Assembly: GCA_018376135.1 (NCBI GenBank)
Contig: JAHABX010000005.1
Span: forward strand, 1 to 64,000
From: Clostridiales bacterium
GTDB lineage: Bacteria > Bacillota > Clostridia > Lachnospirales > Lachnospiraceae
Reading direction: 5' to 3'
DNA length: 64,000 bases
Positions 17,888 through 26,987 of the stretch are shown one piece after another. A program made the translations under genes and the position numbers. Numbering within the stretch: the stretch's first letter is position 1; every line of letters starts with the position of its first letter. The notes beneath the pieces were generated by a model that saw only the letters and a program-made list of their open reading frames with translations, was not told the origin of the DNA and did not search any database.

Positions 17888-19159
17888 GTGAATATAAAAA
17901 GTATGAATGATAGAGGTGGTTTTAGAATAGCTGTTGCAGGAACAGGGTATGTTGGTATGTCTATCGCTACGCTTTTGGCACAGCATAATGAAGTTATTGC
18001 AGTAGACATTATTCATGAAAAGGTGGAACTGATTAATAGCAGAAAATCCCCTATTCAAGACGATTATATTATGAAATATCTTGCAGAGAAAGAATTGGAT
18101 TTGATTGCTACATTAGATGCAAAGGAGGCATATAGTAAGGCAGATTTTGTTGTAATTGCAGCTCCGACTAATTATGATAGTCAGAAAAATTTTTTTGATA
18201 CAAGTGCTGTGGAAGATGTTATTAAATTGGTTATGGAATACAACCCGAATGCCATTATGGTTATTAAAAGCACCATTCCTGTGGGATATACAATGAGTGT
18301 GAGAAAAAAATTCAGGACTAAAAACATTATCTTTAGTCCTGAATTTTTAAGAGAGTCAAAAGCTCTTTACGATAATTTGTATCCGTCACGTATTATTGTG
18401 GGCACAGATATGGAAGATGAATGTTTAGTTGATGCTGCGCATACTTTCGCTAGATTACTTCAGGAAGGAGCAATTAAAGAAAATATTGATACATTGTTCA
18501 TGGGGTTCACGGAAGCAGAAGCAGTCAAGTTGTTTGCCAATACTTATTTGGCTCTTCGGGTTTCTTATTTTAATGAATTGGATACGTACGCAGAGATGAA
18601 AGGCTTGAATACTCAGCAGATTATTCAAGGGGTGTGCCTTGATCCTCGCATTGGAACTCATTATAACAATCCATCCTTTGGATATGGTGGTTATTGCCTT
18701 CCCAAAGATACAAAACAGTTGTTGGCAAATTATGTAGATGTGCCAGAGAATCTTATAGAAGCTATAGTAGAGAGCAATAGAACCAGAAAGGATTTTATTG
18801 CAGATCGTGTGTTGAAGATGGCGGGATATTATGGTTATGAGGCAGATAACGAATATAGCAAAAATAAAGAAAAGACTGCTGTGGTGGGTGTGTATCGTTT
18901 GACTATGAAGAGTAATTCAGACAATTTTCGTCAAAGTTCTATTCAGGGTGTCATGAAACGCATAAAGGCGAAAGGGGCTACCGTGGTTATTTATGAACCC
19001 ACATTGAAAAATGGAGAAACATTTTTTGGGAGTTTAGTAATTAATGATTTGAATAAATTTAAGAGTATATCTGATGCAATTATTGCGAATAGATATGATA
19101 AGTGTTTAGATGATGTGAAGGATAAAGTTTATACGAGAGATATTTTCTTAAGAGATTGA
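17888..19159 (+). CDS. UDP-glucose 6-dehydrogenase family protein
   Basis: A 423-aa nucleotide-sugar dehydrogenase that oxidises a UDP-hexose to UDP-uronic acid with NAD. It has the N-terminal NAD fold VAGTGYVGMSIATLL, the central helix contacts, and the catalytic Cys near residue 270 in GYGGYCLPKDTKQL. The C-terminal UDP-binding domain is slightly divergent (VVGVYRLTMKSNSDNFRQSS) but resembles the UDP-glucose group. GTG 17888 has AAGAGGG upstream; ATG 17903 is an alternative start. It would supply glucuronic acid, or a derivative, to this polysaccharide. Confidence 0.9.
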   Translation: MNIKSMNDRGGFRIAVAGTGYVGMSIATLLAQHNEVIAVDIIHEKVELINSRKSPIQDDYIMKYLAEKELDLIATLDAKEAYSKADFVVIAAPTNYDSQKNFFDTSAVEDVIKLVMEYNPNAIMVIKSTIPVGYTMSVRKKFRTKNIIFSPEFLRESKALYDNLYPSRIIVGTDMEDECLVDAAHTFARLLQEGAIKENIDTLFMGFTEAEAVKLFANTYLALRVSYFNELDTYAEMKGLNTQQIIQGVCLDPRIGTHYNNPSFGYGGYCLPKDTKQLLANYVDVPENLIEAIVESNRTRKDFIADRVLKMAGYYGYEADNEYSKNKEKTAVVGVYRLTMKSNSDNFRQSSIQGVMKRIKAKGATVVIYEPTLKNGETFFGSLVINDLNKFKSISDAIIANRYDKCLDDVKDKVYTRDIFLRD

Positions 19160-19177
19160 TACTTTTTAAGAGATTGG

Positions 19178-20389
19178 ATGGATAATTTTATGAAGATACT
19201 GGCGATGCATAATTTCCATAGAAAAGGTTCTGCAAGTGGTGATGATCAAGTTTTTAAAAGTGAAACAACCTTACTTGAAAAACATGATAACAGGGTAATT
19301 CGATATACTGTCTCAAATGATGAATTTGATAATGTAAATATAATAGGAAAGGTTATATCAACATTTGGTATGTTGTGGTCCTTTAAAAATTACAACGCAG
19401 TTCAGAAGCTTATAAAGAAAGAAAGACCTGATATAGTCCATATTCATACCTTTTTCCCTTTGCTTTCTCCGTCTATTCTTTATGCAGCAAAACGGTGCGG
19501 AGTACCAGTGGTAGTTACGTTACATGATACTCGTTTTGTGTGTCCATGTGCAACTTCATTGAGAGGAACACAAATTTGTAATCAGTGTGGGGATGGTCAC
19601 TATTTTAGGATGTGTAAGTATGGTTGCTTTAAAGAAAGTCGTTTGCAGAGTTTTTTAGTGGCTGGAATTTTTAAATACCATCGCATTAGAAAGAGTTTCT
19701 ATAAGCAGATTGATAAATATATCTGTTTGAATGAAAACCAGATTAATTTGCTGACAGAGATAGGATTTGATAATCGGAAAATTGTCAAAAAGTATAACTT
19801 TGTGCCGGATGTAGAGGTTAATCTAAGTTCTGATAATAAAGAGAGAATTCCTGAACGATATGTTGTTTTTTATGGTCGTATTGGTGAAGAGAAAGGTATC
19901 AGAATGTTAATGAAAATATGGGATGACATGAGAACTAACCTCATTCCACTTGTGGTTATGGGGGGGGGACCGTTGGAAGATGAGTTTAAGTTTTGGGCGG
20001 AACAAAAAAGCAATGTTTTTTTCCTTGGTTATACACAGCATGATAAGTGTTTGAATATTGTTAAGGGTAGTGAATTTGTAGTATTTCCATCAATTTGGTA
20101 TGAGGGTTGCTCTATGGTAGAGATTGAGGCAGAGAGTCTTGGTAAACCTTTGATTGCAACAGACCTTGGCTTTTCTGCTGAGACTATTGAGAATGGTGTA
20201 AACGGATACAAGGTTCCGTTAGGAGACATAAATGGTTTTGTAGATGCTATTACTGAACTATGGAAAGAACCAAGGAAGTGTGTAGAGCTGGGGAAAAACG
20301 CAAGATTGGATTATGAAGCAAACTATCTTCCAGAAGATAATTATCAGCAACTAATGAGTATATATAAAACCCTTAAGGGAGTAATGTGA
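19178..20389 (+). CDS. GT4 glycosyltransferase containing an in-frame G9 tract
   Basis: A 403-aa GT-B retaining glycosyltransferase with N-terminal DIVHIHTFFPLLSPS and C-terminal EKGIRMLMKIW, VVMGGGPLEDEF and the donor-binding stretch PSIWYEGCSMVEIEAESLGKP. A Cys-rich insert (CATSLRGTQICNQCGDGHYFRMC), common in one GT4 subgroup, may bind metal. The codons for MGGG contain nine consecutive G (19960-19968). One more or one fewer G would truncate the protein at about two thirds of its length. ATG 19178 has no clear ribosome site; ATG 19190 is possible. Confidence 0.88.
   Translation: MDNFMKILAMHNFHRKGSASGDDQVFKSETTLLEKHDNRVIRYTVSNDEFDNVNIIGKVISTFGMLWSFKNYNAVQKLIKKERPDIVHIHTFFPLLSPSILYAAKRCGVPVVVTLHDTRFVCPCATSLRGTQICNQCGDGHYFRMCKYGCFKESRLQSFLVAGIFKYHRIRKSFYKQIDKYICLNENQINLLTEIGFDNRKIVKKYNFVPDVEVNLSSDNKERIPERYVVFYGRIGEEKGIRMLMKIWDDMRTNLIPLVVMGGGPLEDEFKFWAEQKSNVFFLGYTQHDKCLNIVKGSEFVVFPSIWYEGCSMVEIEAESLGKPLIATDLGFSAETIENGVNGYKVPLGDINGFVDAITELWKEPRKCVELGKNARLDYEANYLPEDNYQQLMSIYKTLKGVM
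19960..19968 (+). repeat. G9 homopolymer, in frame (ON)
   Basis: Nine G in a row inside the GT4 gene, coding MGGG. Nine keeps the reading frame open. Tracts of this kind slip during replication and switch surface-glycan genes in other bacteria. Confidence 0.9.
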
Positions 20390-21048
20390 TGGGATTTGTA
20401 GCTGAGATAACCAACATTGACAAGGTGGAAATTTTTTATAGGACAGGTGTTAAATTTATTAGAGGTCTTTGGAAGAGATTGTTTTTAAAGGAGGTATCGG
20501 GCATGTTTCTTGTTGGTAAACATGTTCAGATTACTCATGGAAAACATATTTCTTGTGGGAGAAATGTGAAGTTTGAGGATTATGCAGAAATTCACGGACT
20601 TTGTTATGAGGGGTTAGTATTCGGAAATTATGTGACAATAAGTCGTGGAGTTATGATTCGTCCTTCAAGTTATTATGGTGGAGATTATGGACAAGGATTG
20701 GTAATAGGGGAGCATTCTTCTATTGGACCTTATAGTTATGTGGGGTGTTCGGGTAAAATTATTATTGGCAATAATGTAATGTTTGGACCAAAATGTAGTC
20801 TGTTTGCTGAGAATCATAATTTTAGTGACATAGAGATTAATATCAAGAGTCAGGGAGTTAATCAAAAGGGAATTACGGTAGAGGATAACTGTTGGATTGG
20901 AAGTAATGTGACCATACTGGATGGTGTGACGATAGGAAAAGGTTCTGTAATTGGTGCAGGAACATTAGTTTCGAAAGATGTGCCAGCAGGTAGCATTGTG
21001 ATGGATAAAAGAAATAAAGAGACAAGAACAAGAGGTTTTCAGAAATGA
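20389..21048 (+). CDS. Hexapeptide-repeat O-acetyltransferase
   Basis: A 219-aa left-handed beta-helix acyltransferase of the maltose/xenobiotic acetyltransferase type. Isoleucine-rich hexapeptides run from about residue 45 to 200 (for example VTILDGVTIGKGSVIGAGTL), with a loop carrying AENHNFSD, whose His is the probable catalytic base. It likely O-acetylates a sugar of the repeat unit. ATG 20389 shares one base with the upstream stop and has AAGGGAG 7 nt before it. The first 35 residues are not part of the helix. Confidence 0.87.
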   Translation: MGFVAEITNIDKVEIFYRTGVKFIRGLWKRLFLKEVSGMFLVGKHVQITHGKHISCGRNVKFEDYAEIHGLCYEGLVFGNYVTISRGVMIRPSSYYGGDYGQGLVIGEHSSIGPYSYVGCSGKIIIGNNVMFGPKCSLFAENHNFSDIEINIKSQGVNQKGITVEDNCWIGSNVTILDGVTIGKGSVIGAGTLVSKDVPAGSIVMDKRNKETRTRGFQK

Positions 21049-22175
21049 ACATTTTGATTATTAGAAGCGGTCCCTATCAAGTTGATATTGATTCTTATAA
21101 TTTGCAGGAGTTAGGACTTGCTGCGGCATTTATAAAAAAGGGGAACAATTGTGATGTGATGTACTACCATAAAAAGAAAGATTCAAATCAGATTGTTTAT
21201 AAAAATGGATGTAAGATAGAAGTTTTATGGAGAAAAGGTATTCGTTTATTGCGTAGTGGTATATATCCACAGGTGTTGAAAAAGGATTTTCTTGCGAACT
21301 ACGATGCTGTAATTGTCTCGGAATATAGCCAAATAATGAGTCACTTAGTTGCGCAAAGACATTCTAATGTCTATTTGTATAATGGACCTTATTATAATTT
21401 ATTTAAATTACCATTTATAGAACCTATATATGATACGATATTTTGTAAAAAGATAAACAGTGAAATGAAAACGGTCTATTGTAAAACGCAGATGGCGGCA
21501 GAATATATTGGGAAAAAGGGTATCACTAATACAGTTGTTGTTGGTGTAGGACTAGATACTTCTAAGTTTGATACAGAAAGAGAGATTCTTCCAGAGACAC
21601 AAAATTTGTTGAAGAAAATGGAAGGAAAAAGAACGCTTCTTTATGTGGGAAGCATCATTCCAAGAAAAAATATAGATTTTCTGATTAAGGCATTTATTGA
21701 GTTAAAGAAAAAAGATAGTTATAAGGATGTTCAGCTTGTATTGGTTGGCAGAGGTGATGAGAGGTATATTAGTAAATGTAAATCTTTGATTTCTGATGAA
21801 ATAAAGAATGAAGTGGTTTGGTGTAAGATTATTAAAAATGCACAGTTAAAATTTGTTTATCAGAAGGCATACGCTTTTTTATTACCATCAATCCAAGAAA
21901 TATTTGGTATGGTGCTTCTTGAAGCAATGTATTTTGGGCTTCCGGTTATTTCAAGTCATAGTGCTGGAGCAGGAACGCTTATTCAAAATGGTATAAATGG
22001 TCTGATAGTTGAGCAGTTTGAAGTTAATGAGTGGAAATTTGCAATTGAAAGTATACTTGATGATTATGGCTATGCAAGCGAATTGGGGGAGGTTGCGACT
22101 GAAACTATAAAAAGAGATTATATGTGGGATAGTATTGCAAAAAAAATGATGATCTATATGAGGAATTGTAAATGA
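21045..22175 (+). CDS. GT4 glycosyltransferase
   Basis: A 376-aa GT-B fold glycosyltransferase. The C-terminal half shows the GT4 pattern: LLYVGSIIPRKNIDFLIKAF, LVLVGRGDERY and PSIQEIFGMVLLEAMYFGLPVI, with the glutamates that bind the donor nucleotide. It overlaps the acetyltransferase by 4 nt (ATGA) and the next gene by 4 nt, so it is translationally coupled in the operon. Donor and acceptor are unknown. Confidence 0.88.
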   Translation: MNILIIRSGPYQVDIDSYNLQELGLAAAFIKKGNNCDVMYYHKKKDSNQIVYKNGCKIEVLWRKGIRLLRSGIYPQVLKKDFLANYDAVIVSEYSQIMSHLVAQRHSNVYLYNGPYYNLFKLPFIEPIYDTIFCKKINSEMKTVYCKTQMAAEYIGKKGITNTVVVGVGLDTSKFDTEREILPETQNLLKKMEGKRTLLYVGSIIPRKNIDFLIKAFIELKKKDSYKDVQLVLVGRGDERYISKCKSLISDEIKNEVVWCKIIKNAQLKFVYQKAYAFLLPSIQEIFGMVLLEAMYFGLPVISSHSAGAGTLIQNGINGLIVEQFEVNEWKFAIESILDDYGYASELGEVATETIKRDYMWDSIAKKMMIYMRNCK

Positions 22176-23072
22176 AAAAGAAGATTGCTTATTTGATTTC
22201 TGCTTATACAGAACCAAAGACATTAGGAAATATGGTTAGAGCCTTGAATTGTGATTCTGTTGACTTTTTTATTCATGTGGATAAAAAGGTGAAAATTGAA
22301 CCATTTATTCGTGAGCTAGATATGTTGTCTAATGTTTATTTTTTAAATAATACGCAGCGTGTAAAAGTGAATTGGGGGGGGGTACTCTCAGGTTGAATTT
22401 CAACGCAATATGATTCAATGTGCGATTGATTCATCGAATGAATATGAGAGAGTAGTTAATATTACAGGGACAGATTATCCTACAGTATCTAATGAGATTT
22501 TAATTGGTAAATTGTGTGAAACAAGTGATGAATTTATTATAGGGTTTGATATTAATAATGAAGAGTACCGTCCTGGATGTAGACCACCTCATCAAGATAG
22601 ATTTTTATATGTATGGCGTTATGATAATGGGAAATTTGTTCGTGGGATAATAAAGCGTTTAAAAATTCGTCGGGTAAAAAGTGTTAGAGAATTTGAACGT
22701 AATTTTTACTATGGAAGTGAGTACTGGTGTCTTACGTATGAATGTGTAAAGGAACTTATGAGAATATGGGACGAGGATCTGGAATTACAGAAAATACTTA
22801 GGTCAGCTTTTGTGCCGAGTGAATCATGGATACACACTTTGTTTTTTAATTCGAGATTTGCATCAAGGGGAATTGCTTATAAAGATTATGAGCATCGAGA
22901 GTTAAGTTATTTGTCGCCATTAGAATATTTTTATTATGTAGGAAAAGTAAAAGTTCTTGATGAAGAAGACTATGATAAAATTTGTGATTCTAATAAATTT
23001 TTTGCTCGAAAGCTTATTGTGGGAAAGTCAGATCAACTTTTTGCATTACTTGATGAGAAAAGAAAAATGTGA
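22172..23072 (+). pseudogene. Core-2/I-branching-type glycosyltransferase, frame broken at a G9 tract
   Basis: Reading from ATG 22172 gives residues typical of the beta-1,6-GlcNAc transferase (GT14-like) group: KIAYLISAYTEPKTL, FFIHVDKK and a segment ending V-N-W-G-G. At nine G (22374-22382) the frame then runs into TGA at 22394. The rest of the protein (ITGTDYPTVSNEI, YGSEYWCLTYECV, ESWIHTLFFNS) is intact in another frame to 23072. With eight G the join reads W-G-G-Y-S-Q-V-E, matching W-G-G-Y-S in the intact homologue at 39873-40760, and gives 299 aa against 295. Best read as a phase-OFF contingency gene; a homopolymer sequencing error is the alternative. Confidence 0.85.
22374..22382 (+). 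repeat. G9 homopolymer causing a frameshift (OFF)
   Basis: Nine G in a row after TGAATT. Loss of one G restores a 299-aa reading frame. This is the second G9 tract in the same operon, about 2.4 kb from the first. Confidence 0.9.
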
Positions 23073-23435
23073 GAAAATGATAAAATTTATACTATGTTAG
23101 TTGTAAGAGGGTATATGGTAAGGACATAATTACATTGGAGATGGTGTTTTTGTTTTATTATTTTTATTGTGTTGATTAGAATTCCTTATTCTTAAATGGA
23201 GAATATGGATTGGAAGAAAAGTACTTTGGGCAAAATAGTTAAGTACAGATATATAGAATTGAAGCTTATTGAAACATATCTACATCTGAAGTAAGTGTAA
23301 ATGAAAAAATGTGTAGTAGAAATAAGAAAAAGTGTGAAAGTTGTAATATTGGTTTAGAAAAAAATCTATGAAGAGAGAATTATTGAAAAATTTTCGGAAA
23401 GATGAAGACAGATAGAAAGTGCAGGATTAAGTGAT
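23073..23435. other. AT-rich 363-nt gap with a possible gene relic
   Basis: No full gene is seen. A 32-aa open frame (23196-23294, beginning M-E-N-M-D-W-K-K) has a lysine- and tyrosine-rich composition like the neighbouring glycosyltransferases but no recognisable domain, and it may be a remnant of a lost gene. The gap is very AT-rich and contains no clear hairpin terminator or strong promoter. Confidence 0.5.
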
Positions 23436-24620
23436 ATGAATATTGCCTTTTTAGTTGAGGATCCATTTAGTTTGGGTGGTGTTCAGCGAGTAGTCAATAA
23501 TTTGTGTAATGAATTATCAAAGGAAAATATTGTTACATTAATATGCCTGAAACCAGAACTGAAAATTAATAGACAACGATATGGATTATGCGAGCAAATT
23601 CTGGTTAGCAATCCTTCTGAACTTACGTCCATTAATCAAAGATATTATTTTCGAAAGGGTTTGAGATTTATAAATAAACAAATATTGGGAATTAAAAGTG
23701 TGAGATTTCTTGAATATATATATTTGATTCCCAGCGAACAAAAGAAATTAAAGGATTACTTTAATGCATCTGATTTCGATGTCGTGATAGCTGTTCAGTT
23801 AAAGCTTAGTATATTACTAGGATCAATATGTCAGGATATAAAATGTAAATGTTTTGCATGGCAGCACAGTTCTTTTGATGCATATTATAAGACACCACAT
23901 GAATATTATTGGAATCAGAATAGATTGGCATCAAAATATTTAAAAAAGATGTCGGGATGTGTGGTGCTGAGTAACTATGATGTTTTAATGTATAAAAAGG
24001 AACTTGATGTAAGCGCAAATAAAATTTCGAATTTAGTAGAAATATCAAAAGCAAAAGTTCCAGCTGGAAGGTTAAAAAGAGTTAGAACAGAAAAAATTAT
24101 TCTTTTTGTGGGAAGACTAGATTATAAGACAAAAGGTTTGGATTTCTTGCTTAATATTGCTGAGAAGTTAGAAAAGTATATTTCGTATTATAGGTTTTTA
24201 ATAGTCGGAGATGGAGAAGACAAGATAAAGCTCGAGGAAGAAGTAAAAAGAAGAAATCTTAGTGACAAAGTGAACATATGCGAGGCAACCAATAATGTGA
24301 AAAAGTTTTATGAAGAAGCTGATTTACTTATATCAACATCTCGTTGGGAGGGATTCGGATTAACACTAGTGGAAGCAATGATGTTTGGCGTGCCATTTGT
24401 ATCTTTTGATAACAGTGGTCCTCGAGATATACTTGATGATTCGGAAGCGGGAATTTTAATAAAGTTGTATGATACAGAGAAGTTTGCTGAAACAATTGCA
24501 TATGTACTTCAAAATGAGGATTTATATTTAAAAATGTCGATTGCTGCATTTGAGCGCGCTGATGATTTTTTACCAAATGTAATATCAGGTGAATGGCTAA
24601 AGATGTTTCGAGAAAAGTAA
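23436..24620 (+). CDS. GT4 glycosyltransferase
   Basis: A 394-aa GT-B glycosyltransferase. The N-terminus reads EDPFSLGGVQRVVNNL, the usual glycine-rich acceptor loop. The C-terminal domain has ILFVGRLDYKTKGLDFLLNI, FLIVGDGEDKIKLEE and STSRWEGFGLTLVEAMMFGVPFV with the EX7E-type donor site. It is strongly AT-rich like its neighbours and follows the relic-bearing gap. Specificity is unknown. Confidence 0.88.
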   Translation: MNIAFLVEDPFSLGGVQRVVNNLCNELSKENIVTLICLKPELKINRQRYGLCEQILVSNPSELTSINQRYYFRKGLRFINKQILGIKSVRFLEYIYLIPSEQKKLKDYFNASDFDVVIAVQLKLSILLGSICQDIKCKCFAWQHSSFDAYYKTPHEYYWNQNRLASKYLKKMSGCVVLSNYDVLMYKKELDVSANKISNLVEISKAKVPAGRLKRVRTEKIILFVGRLDYKTKGLDFLLNIAEKLEKYISYYRFLIVGDGEDKIKLEEEVKRRNLSDKVNICEATNNVKKFYEEADLLISTSRWEGFGLTLVEAMMFGVPFVSFDNSGPRDILDDSEAGILIKLYDTEKFAETIAYVLQNEDLYLKMSIAAFERADDFLPNVISGEWLKMFREK

Positions 24621-24642
24621 CGTAGACCGAGGTTATAACTAT

Positions 24643-25848
24643 ATGACAAATAAGGTGGATAGATTAAAAAGTAAAGGTTTATTCATTGTAATACTAAGCT
24701 TGTGTTTTGGAGGGGTATATATTAGAGGGGCTTTTGTGCCAGAGCAATTAGTGGCATTTAATGCGATTGCATTTGTTGAATGCAGTTTTTTGCTAATTGT
24801 AGGATTTTATGAAAAAGGTATAAAGCTAAATTATATGGATATAAAATTCACGTTAATATTTATTAGTTTAACGGCACTGTTTTTATTAACTGAGTTATTT
24901 GCAGAAAAATCATTGGTTTCAATTATAAAATGTTATGGTGGATTATTAGTTCCCTTAATATTGGTTCATGTAAGAATTAAAGAGTTAGAGAATTTCCAAG
25001 TTTTTTTTGTCAAATTTATGAAATTTTTCAATAATTTTATAGGTGTGCTTTTGATATTAGCTATTGCAGGATATTTATTCGAAAATAAAATAGCAATATT
25101 TACGGCAACAATATTAAAAAGCTCTCAGTTAATGTCAATTGTGAGTAGTAGAAGATTTGTATCATTTTTAGGTCACCCTTTATATAATACAGAGTTTTTT
25201 GTTGCATATTTTGGTTTAAATGCAGTTTATCAGAAATATTTAGATAAAAAAAAGAGCTTTTGGTATGTGCTAATTTCTTTGGCTGGTGTACTGCTTACGG
25301 GAAGTAAAACAGGTATTGTTTTGATTTTAATGGGGACGTTGATGCTTAATATTAGTAACTTAAAATGGTTATTGACCTATTTAGTGGCTGTAGTAGGTCT
25401 CTATTTTGGTGGATTCTTTGATTTGATCATCAGTCGTCTATTAAATGAAACGTTAACTACAGGTAGGTCTGAAAAATGGATAGAGCTTATAAATATGGTT
25501 GATATAGATATCAATTGGTTTTATGGAAATGGTCATGGATCAGTTTTTGAGTTGAATGATATTGTTAGAAGGGCATCTGCTGCCTTTGAGTATCCGTTCA
25601 AGTTATTTCCATATGAATTTGGTATTATTTTTACGATTATATTATATATGGTTTTGTTTGTTTTTCCAGCATATTATTTTTTGAAGCGAAAGCAATATAC
25701 AATATTAGTAATATTTGGAATGTTAGTATTGGACGTAAATTCATATAATGGTCTGGGGTTATATCAAGATCATATGTATACCTATTGTTTCTTCCTTTGT
25801 CTGATATTGAATGTTTCCAGATATGCTCATTTAAAGAAGATAATATGA
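24643..25848 (+). CDS. Wzy-type polysaccharide polymerase (O-antigen ligase-like)
   Basis: A 401-aa protein with about ten to eleven predicted membrane helices and a larger outer loop. The stretch GVLLTGSKTGIVLILMG, followed later by NETLTTGRSEKWIELIN and a W-F-Y-G-N-G-H-G segment, is the pattern seen in Wzy polymerases and O-antigen ligases. It should join flipped repeat units at the outer membrane face. Wzy proteins are poorly conserved, so the call rests on topology, these motifs and its place beside a flippase. Confidence 0.78.
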   Translation: MTNKVDRLKSKGLFIVILSLCFGGVYIRGAFVPEQLVAFNAIAFVECSFLLIVGFYEKGIKLNYMDIKFTLIFISLTALFLLTELFAEKSLVSIIKCYGGLLVPLILVHVRIKELENFQVFFVKFMKFFNNFIGVLLILAIAGYLFENKIAIFTATILKSSQLMSIVSSRRFVSFLGHPLYNTEFFVAYFGLNAVYQKYLDKKKSFWYVLISLAGVLLTGSKTGIVLILMGTLMLNISNLKWLLTYLVAVVGLYFGGFFDLIISRLLNETLTTGRSEKWIELINMVDIDINWFYGNGHGSVFELNDIVRRASAAFEYPFKLFPYEFGIIFTIILYMVLFVFPAYYFLKRKQYTILVIFGMLVLDVNSYNGLGLYQDHMYTYCFFLCLILNVSRYAHLKKII

Positions 25849-25925
25849 GTGAGAGATATTTTGATAGAACTATACCATTACATAGAAGATAATGATTAAG
25901 GATTAGAACCTTTGGAAAGGAAAAA

Positions 25926-26960
25926 ATGTTTAACACTGTTGAGTTGTCTATTATTGTACCTGTATATAATACTGCTAAGTACGTGGCTGAATGTATAGAA
26001 AGTATTATATGTCAAATTGGAGAACATGATGAAGTAATTCTTATTGATGATGGGTCTACGGATGAGAGTGGATTGATCTGCATGAAGTATCAAAAAAAAG
26101 ATAATAGAATTAAGTTAATTACAACTGTAAATAGTGGGGTTGCCTCTGCACGAAATATCGGTATTTCAGTTGCAAAAGGTGAATGGATTTGTTTTGTTGA
26201 TGCAGATGATACATTGATTCCGGGTGCAGTTGCATATATAAAAGAAAAACTGGAACCAGGTATTGATGTTCTATATTTCAATCATCATAAAGATAGAGAA
26301 GTAATTTCTTTTACAAATAAAGTGACAGATGTTAATGCTGATTTGATTATAGAAGCTACATTGGATTATTTTACAGATTTAGAACTGGTATATAAGGCGA
26401 TGACGAGACACTCAATGATATTTACAGCTTGTTGGGCTAAAGTGTTTAAGAAATCAATTATAGATTCTAGTGATTTAAAATTTAATTCTCAATTAAAATT
26501 AAGTGAGGATACTTGTTTTTGTTTGGAATATTTGATTTACTGCAATGTAGTAAGAATATGTGATGTGGATTTCTACAGATATAGAAAAAATGAATTATCA
26601 GTGACTAGTCAAAGAACGATTACACATATAAGTAATCGGAATGTGCTTTTAGATTATATAAAACAGATTAATTTAGAAACTCCAGAAATGAAAAATGCAT
26701 TATATAAATATATTATAAATTGTATTTTTCAGTTAAATCAGCAAATATGCGAAATAGAAGATAAACAGCGAATGGAATTATATAAAAAGTTGATTGAAAG
26801 AGAAGACGTTCAAAGAGCATTAAAAAATGTAAAAGGAAAGCGTTTATCAGATGGCAAATTCCAAAATATTTATTATCAGGTATTAAAAATCCTTTTGTCT
26901 TTAAGGATGACAAAGAGTGCTGTTTTGCTTGGAAAGTTGTATGGAAAGATAAGAAAATAA
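25926..26960 (+). CDS. GT2 glycosyltransferase
   Basis: A 344-aa GT-A fold family 2 transferase. It begins LSIIVPVYNTAKYVAECIES, then VILIDDGSTDESG, VASARNIGISVAKGEW and the metal-binding FVDADDTL. The C-terminal about 130 residues are helical and variable, as is usual in capsule GT2 enzymes. GGAAAGGAAA precedes the start. Donor and acceptor are unknown. Confidence 0.88.
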   Translation: MFNTVELSIIVPVYNTAKYVAECIESIICQIGEHDEVILIDDGSTDESGLICMKYQKKDNRIKLITTVNSGVASARNIGISVAKGEWICFVDADDTLIPGAVAYIKEKLEPGIDVLYFNHHKDREVISFTNKVTDVNADLIIEATLDYFTDLELVYKAMTRHSMIFTACWAKVFKKSIIDSSDLKFNSQLKLSEDTCFCLEYLIYCNVVRICDVDFYRYRKNELSVTSQRTITHISNRNVLLDYIKQINLETPEMKNALYKYIINCIFQLNQQICEIEDKQRMELYKKLIEREDVQRALKNVKGKRLSDGKFQNIYYQVLKILLSLRMTKSAVLLGKLYGKIRK

Positions 26961-26987
26961 ATTATAGAAGAAAGAGAAAAATAATAT

